In this document: positions 1-22,400 of the stretch, in pieces
Numbering within the stretch: position 1 is the stretch's first letter
Layout of the letters: each line of letters starts with the position of its first letter
Assembly: GCA_025642065.1 (NCBI GenBank)
Contig: JAODUP010000406.1
Coordinates: 220,001-284,000 of the forward strand
Length of the DNA: 64,000 bases
Direction of reading: 5' to 3'
Source of the DNA: Paralvinella palmiformis
Taxonomy: Eukaryota > Annelida > Polychaeta > Terebellida > Alvinellidae
Notes under the pieces: model-generated
What the model was told of the DNA's origin: nothing
The model's database searches: none
Seen by the model: only the letters and a program-made list of their open reading frames with translations
Position numbers and translations under genes: made by a program

Positions 1-130
1 ATTGGGAGGGCGGACTGCGTTGAAAAACTGCGGGTCGAGGTTCAAATCCCATAATCCCTGTCGCTGTCTCTGTGGAATATTTCATGCGGAAATTTTCATG
101 CGCAAGTGGCCCGCCCCGTATGCTATATAT
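1..130 (+). repeat. Possible tRNA-derived SINE cut by the window start
   Basis: GGTTCAAATCCC at 49-60 has the form of a pol III box B and lies 40-50 bases after a purine-rich possible box A. No second copy was recognised in the window. Confidence 0.35.
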
Positions 131-147
131 ATGACTAGCGCCAATGC

Positions 148-410
148 TAACTAAATCTCACTCACTCATTCAGCCACTGATTCACTTACTCACTCACTCA
201 CTCACTCACTCACTTACTCACTAAGAAAGAGAACAAAAGTGGATTTATTCACTTATTTACTTACTCATTCATTCACTCACTCACTCATTGTTTCAATCTC
301 TGATTCACTCACTTTTTCACTCACTCATTCTCTCATTTACTATTTCACTCACTCACTCATTCATTTACTCACTCACCCATTCACTCATTCACTCACTCAG
401 TAATTGATTA
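148..410. repeat. Degenerate CACT/CATT tetranucleotide tract
   Basis: Long run of CACT, CATT and TACT units upstream of the first visible exon of the AHR-like gene. Its frames encode nothing credible. Confidence 0.9.
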
Positions 411-471
411 CTCCACCTCCCTCAAAAAATAAATCTTTTATTAAACTAAAATCAAAACTTTTTTGTTTCAG

Positions 472-11962
<11,491 letters not shown>

Positions 11963-12032
11963 AAAGCAAAGAAATACTCAGAACCAATTGGAATATTTTT
12001 TACATTTTATATTGGTTTAAAATGTCCAACGA

Positions 12033-12035
<3 letters not shown>

Positions 12036-12091
<56 letters not shown>

Positions 12092-12092
12092 G
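12036..12092. repeat. (TA)n(GA)n microsatellite in the AHR-like 3' UTR region
   Basis: TA then GA dinucleotides begin about 75 bases after the stop codon. AATAAA follows at 12110-12115 and is the first polyadenylation signal candidate. Confidence 0.9.
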
Positions 12093-12679
12093 TTTGTTTT
12101 CTGTGTAAAATAAACACAAACATCGGGTAGAATAATTAGTAAAACACGTTTACATCCATAGAAATCAACTCTGTGTTGTGTGCACTTTTGTCATACACAT
12201 AACGAAGTTCATGAGATTTTTGGACGTTAATCCCAAATCGGCTTCTCGTTTGAGTGAAGTTGCTGCACCTATACCCAATAGGTATACGTATTCCGCGAGA
12301 CAATGCAGTTGGGTACCAACCAATTTGGTGAGAGGTCCATTTCATGCTTTACATAATAACAACAATAACAATAATAATATTTATTGTGTACTTAAGGAGC
12401 CCGAGGCCCGTGGTACGAAGTACTTGCACAACTGCGCGCTCGACAAATAATGGGTGCATAAATATAGAAGATCTAAATTACAATTTATGTTACGAACGTC
12501 TACAGGGTGCTAAACATATTTAGACAGATTGATAATTAGATATTCGTTAGTGCAGGACATTACGGAACAAAATGCACTAAAAGAGTTATCAGGAAGGATG
12601 CCTTTGAGGAAAGTGGATCTGGGGTGTTGGTGCAGAGGGCGGATAGAAATCGGATGATATTCATCCTCTGTTACACGTA

Positions 12680-13112
12680 TTCGGCGTATTCATTTAATAA
12701 CTCATAAATCTATTAATGATATGGCGCCAGAATACCTGTGTAAACTGGTGTCCATTAGAAAGTCATCCCGAAAACTCAAGTCAACCAGTCAGATATTATT
12801 GCAGGTGCCAGTGTCTCGGCTCAAGTCATATGGTAGTTGTGCATTTAGTGTTGCAGCCCCCCAATTTGTGGAATAGGTTGCCGGCAGATATTAGAAATGC
12901 GTCGTCTCTTGAAAATATGTAACCTGTTCTAAAAACACACCTGTTCAAGGTCGCTTTCACGGATAAATAATTATTATATTTTAAACCAATTACAGTGTTT
13001 TTACAGACATATTATTTGGGGTATTATTATATTACATATTATTTGTACAGCGCCTTTGAATGGCTCCTGCTAGTAAGGGCGCTTTATTAAATATATATTG
13101 TATTATTTATTT
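12680..13112 (+). mobile_element. 3' fragment of the same LINE family, sense copy
   Basis: A degenerate frame encodes [20 protein letters not shown], then [16 protein letters not shown], matching the C-terminus of the element at 22950-24022. A run of extra Cs near 12858 shifts the frame just before the LWNKLP block. The family 3' tail follows (GGCTCCTGCTAGTAAGGGCG, then TTTATTAAATATA). Confidence 0.8.
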
Positions 13113-13319
13113 TTGATTTGTTATTGCCCGGTAAAAAAATTGGAACGATCGATATTATCTGTGGATGAAAACGAACTTGTAATGTCATACCGTGTGTTCT
13201 TTTCGAATGTTTCATTATATTACGATATTTCGTCTTGGACGAGGACTTTCCTGCATGAACGAAATAATTATTCCATAATCCGGCAATTAAAATTTTATCG
13301 GTTACCTTAAAATTATCGA

Positions 13320-13620
13320 AGACTGTATTTACGACTTTCTGTTTTCAAAACCTAGTTAAATTTCTCGGGAGACGACGCACGGGCTGCTCCCGCTCCCCGC
13401 CGAGAGCTTTCCGACGGCAGAGTGGGTAGAGCGCTGCACAGCAAACCTGAAGGCTACCCCATCCGTAGCTGGGTTCGTCGGATGTGTGTAGGGTAAGCGA
13501 CTCGAATCCATTAGAAATCAAAGCCTATCTCCGCCGACAACCTGTTCCATGCACGCTAACCAGACAATCGCCCTACCACCTGAGCCGAGATACGGGTACC
13601 TGGTAAACAGTATCGTTTGG
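13320..13620. other. Intergenic DNA with tRNA-like fragments
   Basis: CAGAGTGGGTAGAGCGCTGC (13418-13437) resembles a tRNA box A, followed by GGGTTCGTCGGATG, a possible box B. It may be another SINE head; no second copy recognised. Confidence 0.3.
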
Positions 13621-13764
13621 TGAGCCGAATTTTGTGGATGCCTGTCTATTCTGATGGGTAGAAGTTCGGACGTAGATCCGGATTGATTTGAATTGATTTT
13701 TCACAGAAAAGTCAGTACGTATTATGAAGCGTGGATGCATAAATATAAAGGCAATAATGAAGAA

Positions 13765-13767
<3 letters not shown>

Positions 13768-13831
<64 letters not shown>

Positions 13832-13840
13832 TAGATAGAT
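13768..13840. repeat. (CA)n(TA)n(GATA)n microsatellite
   Basis: CA then TA dinucleotides followed by three GATA units in the intergenic region. Confidence 0.95.
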
Positions 13841-13972
13841 CAATGTTTTCGTGGGTAGTGTCATTTGTACTCATCTACGAGAAAATAATGTAGTCCAATG
13901 GTTGTCTTTCCACTGTTTCCTGACAGGCATTGTATATATTTATCATAAAATAAGGTAAATGGAATGCGGTAC

Positions 13973-13973
<1 letters not shown>

Positions 13974-14029
<56 letters not shown>

Positions 14030-14030
14030 T
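13974..14030. repeat. (AAT)n microsatellite
   Basis: About 18 AAT trinucleotides. Shorter AAT arrays occur at 5057-5084 and 7258-7297. Confidence 0.96.
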
Positions 14031-14163
14031 TTTTAAAGACATTAACGCAGTCAGGTAAGATAATCCACGTTATAAATTATATCTAACAAATAAAATAATA
14101 TCTCGTTATGATAACATACTCTTTTTGATCATCAGAGACAGTCCAGGGCAAACATAATTATAT

Positions 14164-14570
14164 AGGATTCATCAACTGATGTCATCTTACAGGATGAGAT
14201 AGGACTCATCAACTGATGTCATCTTACAGGATGAGATAGGACTCATCAACTGGTGTCATCTTACAGGATGAGATAGGACTCATCAACTGGTGTCATCTTA
14301 CAGAATGAGATAGGACTCATCAACTGATGTCATCTTACAGGATGAGATAGGACTCATCAACTGATGTCATCTTACAGGATGAGATAGGACTCATCAACTG
14401 ATGTCATCTTACAGGATGAGATAGGACTCATCAACTGATGTCATCTTACAGGATGAGACAGGACCCATCAACTGGTGTCATCTTACAGGATGAGATAGGA
14501 CCCATCAACTGGTGTCATCTTACAGGATGAGATAGGACTCATCAACTGATGTCATCTTACAGGATGAGAT
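14164..14570. repeat. Minisatellite, 37-bp unit x 11
   Basis: Eleven exact-length units of AGGACTCATCAACTGATGTC plus ATCTTACAGGATGAGAT. Units differ by a few substitutions (ACTGATG/ACTGGTG, GACTCATC/GACCCATC). Each unit contains GATGAG and CTCATC, which are inverted with respect to each other. Confidence 0.97.
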
Positions 14571-14711
14571 TGTCTAGAATAATTATGTTTCATCTGAACT
14601 TTAATGCTATGCTTAGATTTATGCGTCTAATATTTCCATGGAATAATAAAATTTGAGAGATTTCTGACAATGTTTATTATCTGTGTTCGTTTGTGAGTGT
14701 GGGTGTTTGTG

Positions 14712-14894
14712 ATGATTGATGTTTTACGGCCACTTTTGTGCACATGGTTGGCTAAATTGGCCGAGCGACCTGCAAAGGTAATGAAGCGGATTCAACGATG
14801 AAACACCATTCAGAAATGTCCACGCCGAGATTTGAACTCAGGCGATGGTAATATGTGGTCCAACGCGCTACCAACTAGACCATGGAGGCGCCCC
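14712..14894 (-). mobile_element. SINE family A, near full length
   Basis: Shares the conserved GGCCACTTTTGTGCACATGG and tRNA-like head of the family in reverse orientation. It is flanked by TGTTTGTG at 14704-14711 and 14895-14902, though this falls in GT-rich DNA so the duplication is less certain. Confidence 0.82.
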
Positions 14895-14989
14895 TGTTTG
14901 TGTGTGTGTGTGTGTGTCGCTTGTATGCATGTGTGGGTGAGTATCGTAATTCTGGCTAAACATATTTTATAGAATAGACAGCTCTCGGT

Positions 14990-15360
14990 AGACGTCTCGT
15001 ATTTTTTTTAGTACGTTACAGGTTTTAAATGATGTGTTTCATCTTCATGCCATCTTATCGATTATTCGGATAGTCTTTTTTATTGAAGTTTAGATGTCTT
15101 ATTGGTGCCATCGTTGTCCATTGTCGATCCCGATGCCTTTAACTATCCCATAAAAATTTCTGAGAATGTATTAAGAACAAGTTTGAAGTTGGCGGAGTTG
15201 CGTTAGACGGGAAAGTCTTTGCTCTGTTTATTGCCAACAAACGAATGTGGCTTTTCCAGATGAAGTGCTCATCGATGTGTATTCTCAGAAATTCCATCAA
15301 TTATTCCCTCCCAGTGAGCCTACTTATGAGTTGAGCTATTTCCCTATTCATTTATAGTCA
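14990..15360 (-). mobile_element. Possible LINE remnant
   Basis: A minus-strand stretch near 15300-15190 reads EFLRIHIDEHFIWKSHIRLL, resembling the FLGxxIDxxLxWxxHI block after LINE reverse transcriptases. The rest is too decayed to align by eye. Confidence 0.4.
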
Positions 15361-16353
15361 GACGATGATTTTTTGTGATCATATTATCTCTGTCTTCTGA
15401 GACATACGACCAATTATGCCAATGATGCTAGTGAGAGTTTGCATTGGAATCGAGGAATTTGATGAAATGGTGTTTGTGTTGTTTTGGTTCACAGCCACAC
15501 TGGTTGTGTCGATCTTAATTAGAATTTCAAGAGTAACAAACGCCACGCCAGCTGACCGGAAGTACACTGCTCTTTATTTCCGACACCAATTGACCTGAAT
15601 GAAAAGGTCAATGTCCGACACCTATAAGCTTAACAACAACATTTCAATCAATTCGTAAGAGGGCAGCACTTCATGGTGTATATTGTCAAATGTTATAACC
15701 GAAACATAGAATTAATATAACACTACATTTCATATCAGAGTGTGGCGAGTATAAATTGTCGTATCATCTGTAAATGATAATACACTTGCCGATAGATTAG
15801 TTTCTTGTTCCATAATATTCCATTATTAAATGTTGTTGTTGTTGTGAGAAAAAATTCTTTAGCGAAGTCTAGTATCGGTTATCGCTTCAAAATTTAAATG
15901 ACGACAGACGGGTTTTGTTTACATTTTAAAATCAACTCATGGTTCGCGTTAATTCAAATCGTTGAGGATATCTCTGAATTGTTCTGGTAAAATGATATTA
16001 TTACAACTCAACTGGCTTGTCCATTTTCGATATTATTATAAATAGTCAAAGACGTGTATTGAAGAAACACTATGGCCGTATGGGAAAGCCATTGACTATA
16101 CGTAAACTTTCGCTACGAATACGGCAATCGGCTTGTACACGGGAAATGTGTTCTGCGAACTACCACATAGAACTTCCAATTTAATCTATTTTGTTTACTA
16201 AATCAGTCTTCTTTGAATAGAAATATACTAAATATCACCTTATCTTTCATTTTCCTTTGGAATCGTGGATTATTATCACCGGCAATGATCGTTAAAATAT
16301 AGAAACAAATCTCGCGTACACACTGAAAAGGAACAGTGATCCAGACTCCACGA

Positions 16354-16380
16354 TTAACGGGTCGTGTTTACGACCCGATT
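16354..16380. repeat. Short inverted repeat CGGGTCGT/ACGACCCG
   Basis: The arms are perfect over 8 bases with a four-base loop (GTTT). It lies in otherwise featureless intergenic DNA between 15600 and 17240, where I see nothing else supportable. Confidence 0.6.
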
Positions 16381-17254
16381 GTAGTAGTTCTAAATCCTGC
16401 CGCCAGATGTCACTAGCTTAATTGGGAAGGTCTATTAGCTGCATCAAATGCAGACGTGGATCTAGATAATCCTATCTGTGCCGCCAACACCGACCCCTGT
16501 CTACAACAAGAGTTGGATTGCCGTAGATTTGTTTGTGTTGGTACAAGTTTAATTGATAAGTCAATACACCGGGCCTTAATGCGAATATTTCCCTCTTCCT
16601 ATCACATAACGTCCTTTAAAATAAAGTCATACTTGTCGGTACACGGGGGCCCGGTGGATGCATGGGGCTCACCCATATGTGGCCCATACAGGAATGTGCC
16701 GCCCTCGGTGGTACACCTACTAGACTACTAGACTAGTTTAACAGTTTAGTAGTGTCTTCAATACACAGCCATAAGAAGCTTTTAGTAGGCCTATGTAAAA
16801 AACTGCGAATAAATCAAATTGTACTACATTCACGAATGCGTGAACTGGTGACTGTCCAATAGTTTGCTCCCAAGATTACCCTATTATAATTCATACATAC
16901 CCGTTTTCTATTCAGTTTTTCCATCAAACTGCTGATTCTTTTGGGCTTAGCATTACCCAGTTCGTCAAATATGGTTGGAATGGCATCTTATGTGAGCCTG
17001 ACACTCTTCATGTCACATCAAACTGATCGTGCCTTAGACGGCGAAATAACGAACATACGTTCCTCGAAGTGTTAAGCTGACAAGTTAACTTCCACTGCGC
17101 TCTATTCACGTTTCGCGGCCAATCGCGCAAACTAATCTTGTTTTGGCAGAATGAATGTATACTCCATCCACTGGCAGATCCATTTGCACAATTATATGTG
17201 GCACAATACACCATTTTATACGTTTAACAAAGTCAATATAGAACACTTAACACA

Positions 17255-17632
17255 GGTGAGCTCCGGTAGTGAGCTCCGGTGACCTAGCGGTTAAGCACCT
17301 GGCACTCGGTGCCAACGGTCGCAGGTTCGAACCCCGTAAGAGGTCGAAACTTTTCCAGGGATTAATTTCTCGGCTCACTACATCGTGGGTGGCTGACCAC
17401 GTTAAATGGCGCTGCCGTCTCCACTGAATTATTTAAAATAAAGGGTGGCGTTAAAAAAAACCCTGAGGTCGTAAAACACTCTGGCAGTGACCACCCTCAG
17501 GGTATTTCGGCTCCATCTTTCCGTACTGCTCCCCCTGTGAGTGGTGGGGGAGGAGGTTTCTCAATCACTCCAACATAGAGGCTGTGCTGATTAAGCGACA
17601 GCCTGGGGATTCTCCCCGAACAACAAAACCAA
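17255..17632 (+). mobile_element. SINE family B, first of a tandem pair
   Basis: Head GAGCTCCGGTGACCTAGCGG, then box B GGTTCGAACCCC. The body has CGTGGGTGGCTGACCACGTT, GGCAGTGACCACCCTC and TCCAACATAGAGGCTGTGCT, ending in CCCCGAACAACAAAACC. Length is about 375 bp. Confidence 0.85.
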
Positions 17633-17640
17633 ACCAACCA

Positions 17641-17994
17641 TGTGAGCTCCGGTGGTCTAGGGGTTAAGCATCTTAGTGCCAACGGTCACAGGTTCGAACC
17701 CCGTAAGAGGTCGAAACTTTCCAGACTAATTTCTTGGCTCACAATATCGTGGGTGGCTGACCACGTTAAATGGCGCTGCCGTAGCCCCTGAATTATTTAA
17801 AATAAAGGGGGACGTTAATGACCCGCTGAGGTCGTAAAACACTCTGGCAGTGACCACCCTCGGGTTATTTCGGCTCCATCTTTCTGTACTGCTCCCCTGT
17901 GAATGGTGGGGGGGGGGGGGATTTTCTCAACCACTCCAACATAGAGGCTGTGCCGAATAAGCGACAGCCTGAGGATTCTCCCCGAAAAAAAACA
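17641..17994 (+). mobile_element. SINE family B, second of a tandem pair
   Basis: Begins nine bases after the first copy, within or just past its A/C-rich tail. It has the same head and body, with a 14-G run expanded inside. Confidence 0.85.
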
Positions 17995-18479
17995 AGGCCA
18001 CGTGGAGTGTTTGGGATCTTCGTTTGTCAAACATGACGTCACATTCGGAAGATTCTCGATTAAAGTTGTGCCCATGTGAGATGCTAGCAAAGTAAGTTTT
18101 AAAAGCACTGTAACTTCACTTCTAGGAAACATAATTATATCTCTGATTGAAATTGATTTTAATAAATAACACTGACATTTTGATTAATTTTGGAAACCTT
18201 TTCCTGTCACCTTTAAACGGCTCCTGTTAATAAGGCTGTTTTATTTATTACACATTATTATTACCGGGTATTATTATTATTATTCCTTTTCAAACATAGA
18301 TGTTTATTAAATGATATAACCGTGTCGTACAGTTATTTGCATGGTGTTGAATATTACACTGTCAGAAGTAACAAAATTTAATAAATAAATTGTTAGTCCC
18401 TTTTACTGCAGTGTTACTTTTCGTGTTGACAACAGCCTATATAAGCATGGCTGACACATATTGATTTTATTTATTCCAA

Positions 18480-18482
<3 letters not shown>

Positions 18483-18531
<49 letters not shown>
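18483..18531. repeat. (TA)n microsatellite
   Basis: About 24 TA dinucleotides at the 3' end of the LINE remnant at 18532-19100. Confidence 0.95.
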
Positions 18532-18532
<1 letters not shown>

Positions 18533-19100
18533 CAGATATCACAGTAGAATGTAAATATCACAAACGATATGTACCAATGATAAAGAAAAGGCTGACACTT
18601 AAAGTAAATGCTAAAAATAAAATAACATAAAATGTATTTCCCTAGTAGACCTAAACATATATCAAAGATACAAAATAGCAACAGATTATTAACTGTATTA
18701 ATAACATGAATCATATTGACTAAATGAACAAAACATATACCAATAGCCAATGAATATTTATGACTCAAACAAAATCACAGTTTTGTTCGTGAAGCATTTT
18801 CTCAAGAAAATACTTTTTACCTTGTAGTTTTAAAATATTCCTATCATCAATATATTTAAGGAAATTATGAAGACTATTCCATAAAACAATACAATTATAC
18901 TCAAAATCTCTCTTACTGTGGCTCTTACAGCATGAGATTTTAAATATTAAAGAGTAGACGCTATTCCTTGAAAGTGAGCCATACAATGAAAAGACTCTAA
19001 ACAATTTGGGGCACAACCATTGAAGATTAGATTTACTGACATAAAATAACCCTGTTTTCCACATTAACACAAGAAAGTTATAAAAAAAACAAAAAAACAA
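18532..19100 (-). mobile_element. LINE 3'-end remnant with partial ORF
   Basis: The minus-strand frame 19100-18765 gives RDFEYNCIVLWNSLHNFLKY, then KLQGKKYFLEKMLHEQ, the usual form of a LINE ORF2 C-terminus. The following 240 bases match, in opposite orientation, the sequence at 38545-38860 (shared GAGAAAATG, CAAAACTGTGATTTTGTT and TGGTATATGTTTTGTTCATT). It lies in the RPIA upstream region. Confidence 0.65.
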
Positions 19101-19424
19101 TATGACAACGGGGATGTAGATCTAGTATGAATCTAATAACTTTGTTTTGTATCCTACTTGAAGTTTATCTTTTAGTTTTTGAGTGCTTCCCCATACCAAA
19201 GATTCCACCAATAGTTAAATCTGGGTTGGAGGAGGGTATTTGCAAGAAATTTTACATCTCGGACGCCTATAACTGATTTAATAGGACGATATATAGACAT
19301 GTTAATTTGATCAAATCTCTGGGAGATTTGTTGGTGTAGTTTGGGGATTTACTCCAGGCTGTCGCTTACTGAGCACAGCCTCAAGTCTCTGGGAGAACCG
19401 ATATCCCCCATTTTACACGAACTC

Positions 19425-19497
19425 GTAGCGTTACGTCACAAGATATGGTGAATAGTACGCGCGGGCTTCTTTAATGGCGTCCACATGTCCTGCTTAG
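19425..19497 (+). promoter_or_regulatory. RPIA 5' flank: CRE-like site and a short uORF overlapping the first start
   Basis: TTACGTCA at 19431-19438 is a CRE/ATF half-palindrome. An upstream ATG at 19474 opens an out-of-frame 8-codon frame including its stop (MASTCPA, ending 19497). It overlaps the upstream RPIA ATG at 19485, which itself has a poor context (C at -3, T at +4). This would favour initiation at the in-frame ATG at 19629, which has A at -3 and G at +4. It depends on the transcript starting upstream of 19474. Confidence 0.35.
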
Positions 19498-22400
19498 ATA
19501 TAGCGTCAACTTTGTTAAGGCGATCTCTGCACCAAAACACATGGTTTTACAGACGCTCGGGCGAATATTTACACGACCTGTATAAAATTAATTGGAAAGC
19601 TTTACTTCACCGTAAGTGCCTTCACACGATGGCGGGGATCGAGGCCGGTAAAAGGGCGGCTGCTTTCGCGGCAGTAGACGATTTGGTGAAAGTAAGCTTC
19701 GCATTTTGCCATTCTTAGAGCTGTAATAATATTATGATTAGTGTTGTGATAATATATAGTATTTTAGCCGTTTACGTGCTGATACTGGATGCCTTTAGAC
19801 GATATATAATAACGGTCATGAGTCTAATCTAGATTTAGACATTTTTCTACATCATACATGTCATGATGATGTCGCTAGCCCGCATGGTTCAATGGTTGGC
19901 AGTTTCTGCAATGGCAGAAATAGGTTTCAGCCATCATTATGGCAGAAATAATCCAGTAGACCACGTCTTTCAATAAAAATTGGTAATTAATTACTTATTT
20001 CATTGATTATCTGCTTGGTTAGCATCTACCTCCTACTTTAGGCTTGGCCTACATGCTACAACAATTGAACAATGCTACATCAAAGATTGATCTTTGAAGA
20101 TCTTGGGTTTCAAATGAGTGTGCTTTGGACTTGTGCACAACAAACTCTGAAACCGACTTAGTGTGGCCAAGGCAGCAAAGTTTGTTCTCTGTTACAAGAC
20201 GCTCAGAGGACATACAGACTTGGACTATTGAGTTCAACATTGTAGTGCACTTAATTACAACGGATTAGATCTAGTGATTGACTGATTACACCGGTTTCCT
20301 TCATTTCTTTGCTAAAAATTGGCAGTTGAATCAATAAATTAATGTAGCAGTATTAGTATAAACTCAGATTTATGTTATAGCTTATGCTGTATGAATATCA
20401 ACTAAATAAACTTGATTATGTTTTTTTTAAATCAGTTGTTTCTGCCAATATCTGTGTTCTTGAAACCCCTTTTAGGCTTATACATTATCAATACCTTGAT
20501 ACAAAATTTAGAGACTACTATGCCTGTTTATTTATTCCAGTCTTAATGGTAATACTAATACATGGTCATAATTTCTTAACAGTCAACGTAGATTGTATCT
20601 CTCCTTCAGCCAAAACTTGTCCAATCTCTACTTAAATGTGTTCAAACTGAAGTTGACATCATTTAATCGATTTTAAGAGGCTTGTGGTGCCTCGTGAAAC
20701 TCGAGCTGCTTTTGGTTGGCAGGCAACTTTAGTCGGGGAGTCTGATCATATATCTGTAGAGTCGGATGTAAATCAGGGTATTTAATATTAGATTCAGTAC
20801 AGGGACGCTAATAAGTATTAACACATATTTCCTTCACATGTCATTGTAAAACTTGCACATTTAAAAGGAAAGAAATTATTTTCAAAAACCTGATATCATT
20901 TGAGGGAACATATTGATGTTGACAATTAGTTAATATGGCATATGAAAACCTGCTTGGCTTCTAACATATTTAACATGCAGTGGATTGATAGCTTTGTATG
21001 GTGTGCAGACATGGGGTCAATTCAATTTTGGAATTGGTTATTTAAAAAAATTGGAATTGCTTAAATTAAAAAAAAAGGAAATTGGAATTGAAGTTTGCTA
21101 TTAAAAAGTTAAATCCACAAATTAATTTACTATTAAATTTTTTTAATTCAGAAATATTTCTCCCATGGCAATCCTACTTGGAATATAAACTGCTTGGAGT
21201 AGGTGCTCCAATCACTGATTGGAGTAGGTACATCAAAGTGTTTGTAAAGCATATACAAATATTTGGAATTGATAAATATGATGTGGAAATCGAATTGACC
21301 CTAAATCTGGGTGTGTGTATGAAATTGTTACCTTATGTAAATATAAGAAACATGAATGATAACCTAGTCAGATGAGATTCCATAAACTTCTCAGATATAT
21401 AAATTATAACGCCGAATTATCTGTTTGCCATTTATTCCATTCAGGACAATCAGGTTCTGGGCATCGGCAGCGGTTCTACTGTCGTGTATGCTGTAGAAAG
21501 AATTGGTAAGTTGTTTCATGGAATCATTATGCCATAGATGTGTTATCTATTTTTCCGTCTAATTTCCTTGTGAATATTCACCAATCACCCCTTTTTTGGT
21601 CGGAATGGTTTCTGGATATATATTTTTTGTACAATGAAAAACATAATCAGAGTTTGGGTTGAACTCAAATTAAACATGCAGTCATAACTTCCGATTTCAT
21701 TTTTGAGGTGCAGCCTGCTAAATAACAGGGATGAGAGTTTACCAGTTTTTCCTGAGCTGAAGGTAATGTTTTTGGAAATGGGCACTGGGTGAACTGGTGG
21801 TTTGAAAACAATTCTCTTGCAAACGTCATGTTTTATCCCCACTCGAGTAGTCTCAGATTGTCCTAAAAATGCTCAAAGCCAATTTTTCCACCTACAACCC
21901 CAGGTGCACGTGGCTCAGTTCAGTCTGCGACTTCCTTTCCAGCTTTTCGGAAATTGTTTTCAAAGGCTACTCTCATGCCTGAAATAAATAATAAAAACGT
22001 GTTGTTGGTTTTTCAGCTGCCAGAGTGCAGGAGGAAAACTTGAAATTAATCTGCATACCAACCTCTTTCCAGGTGAGCCTGGATTAATTTCAGATTAGAT
22101 TGAAATGTATTGTCTCTTTCTATGCCAAATGCCTAATTCGGCACTTATTGAATGACGTAATTTTCTGTAGGCCCGACAACTGATATTAGAGCATGGCTTA
22201 GTTCTGAGTGACTTGGAGAGAAATCCCCAGGTAATTAATATTTTATTCAGTTGATGTTTCATTGTTTTGCTTTATGACTTACCAGACATGGGATCAATTT
22301 TGGAATTGCATATTTTGGAGAGAAAAAAATGGAATTGAAGTTGACTACAAAAAAATTCAATCCACAAATTAATTTACCATTTAATTTTTTAATTCAGAAA

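Noticed and set aside
14164..14570. Regular 37-bp repeats reminiscent of a CRISPR array
   Set aside because: Units are head to tail with no unique spacers, and the genome is eukaryotic; it is a minisatellite.
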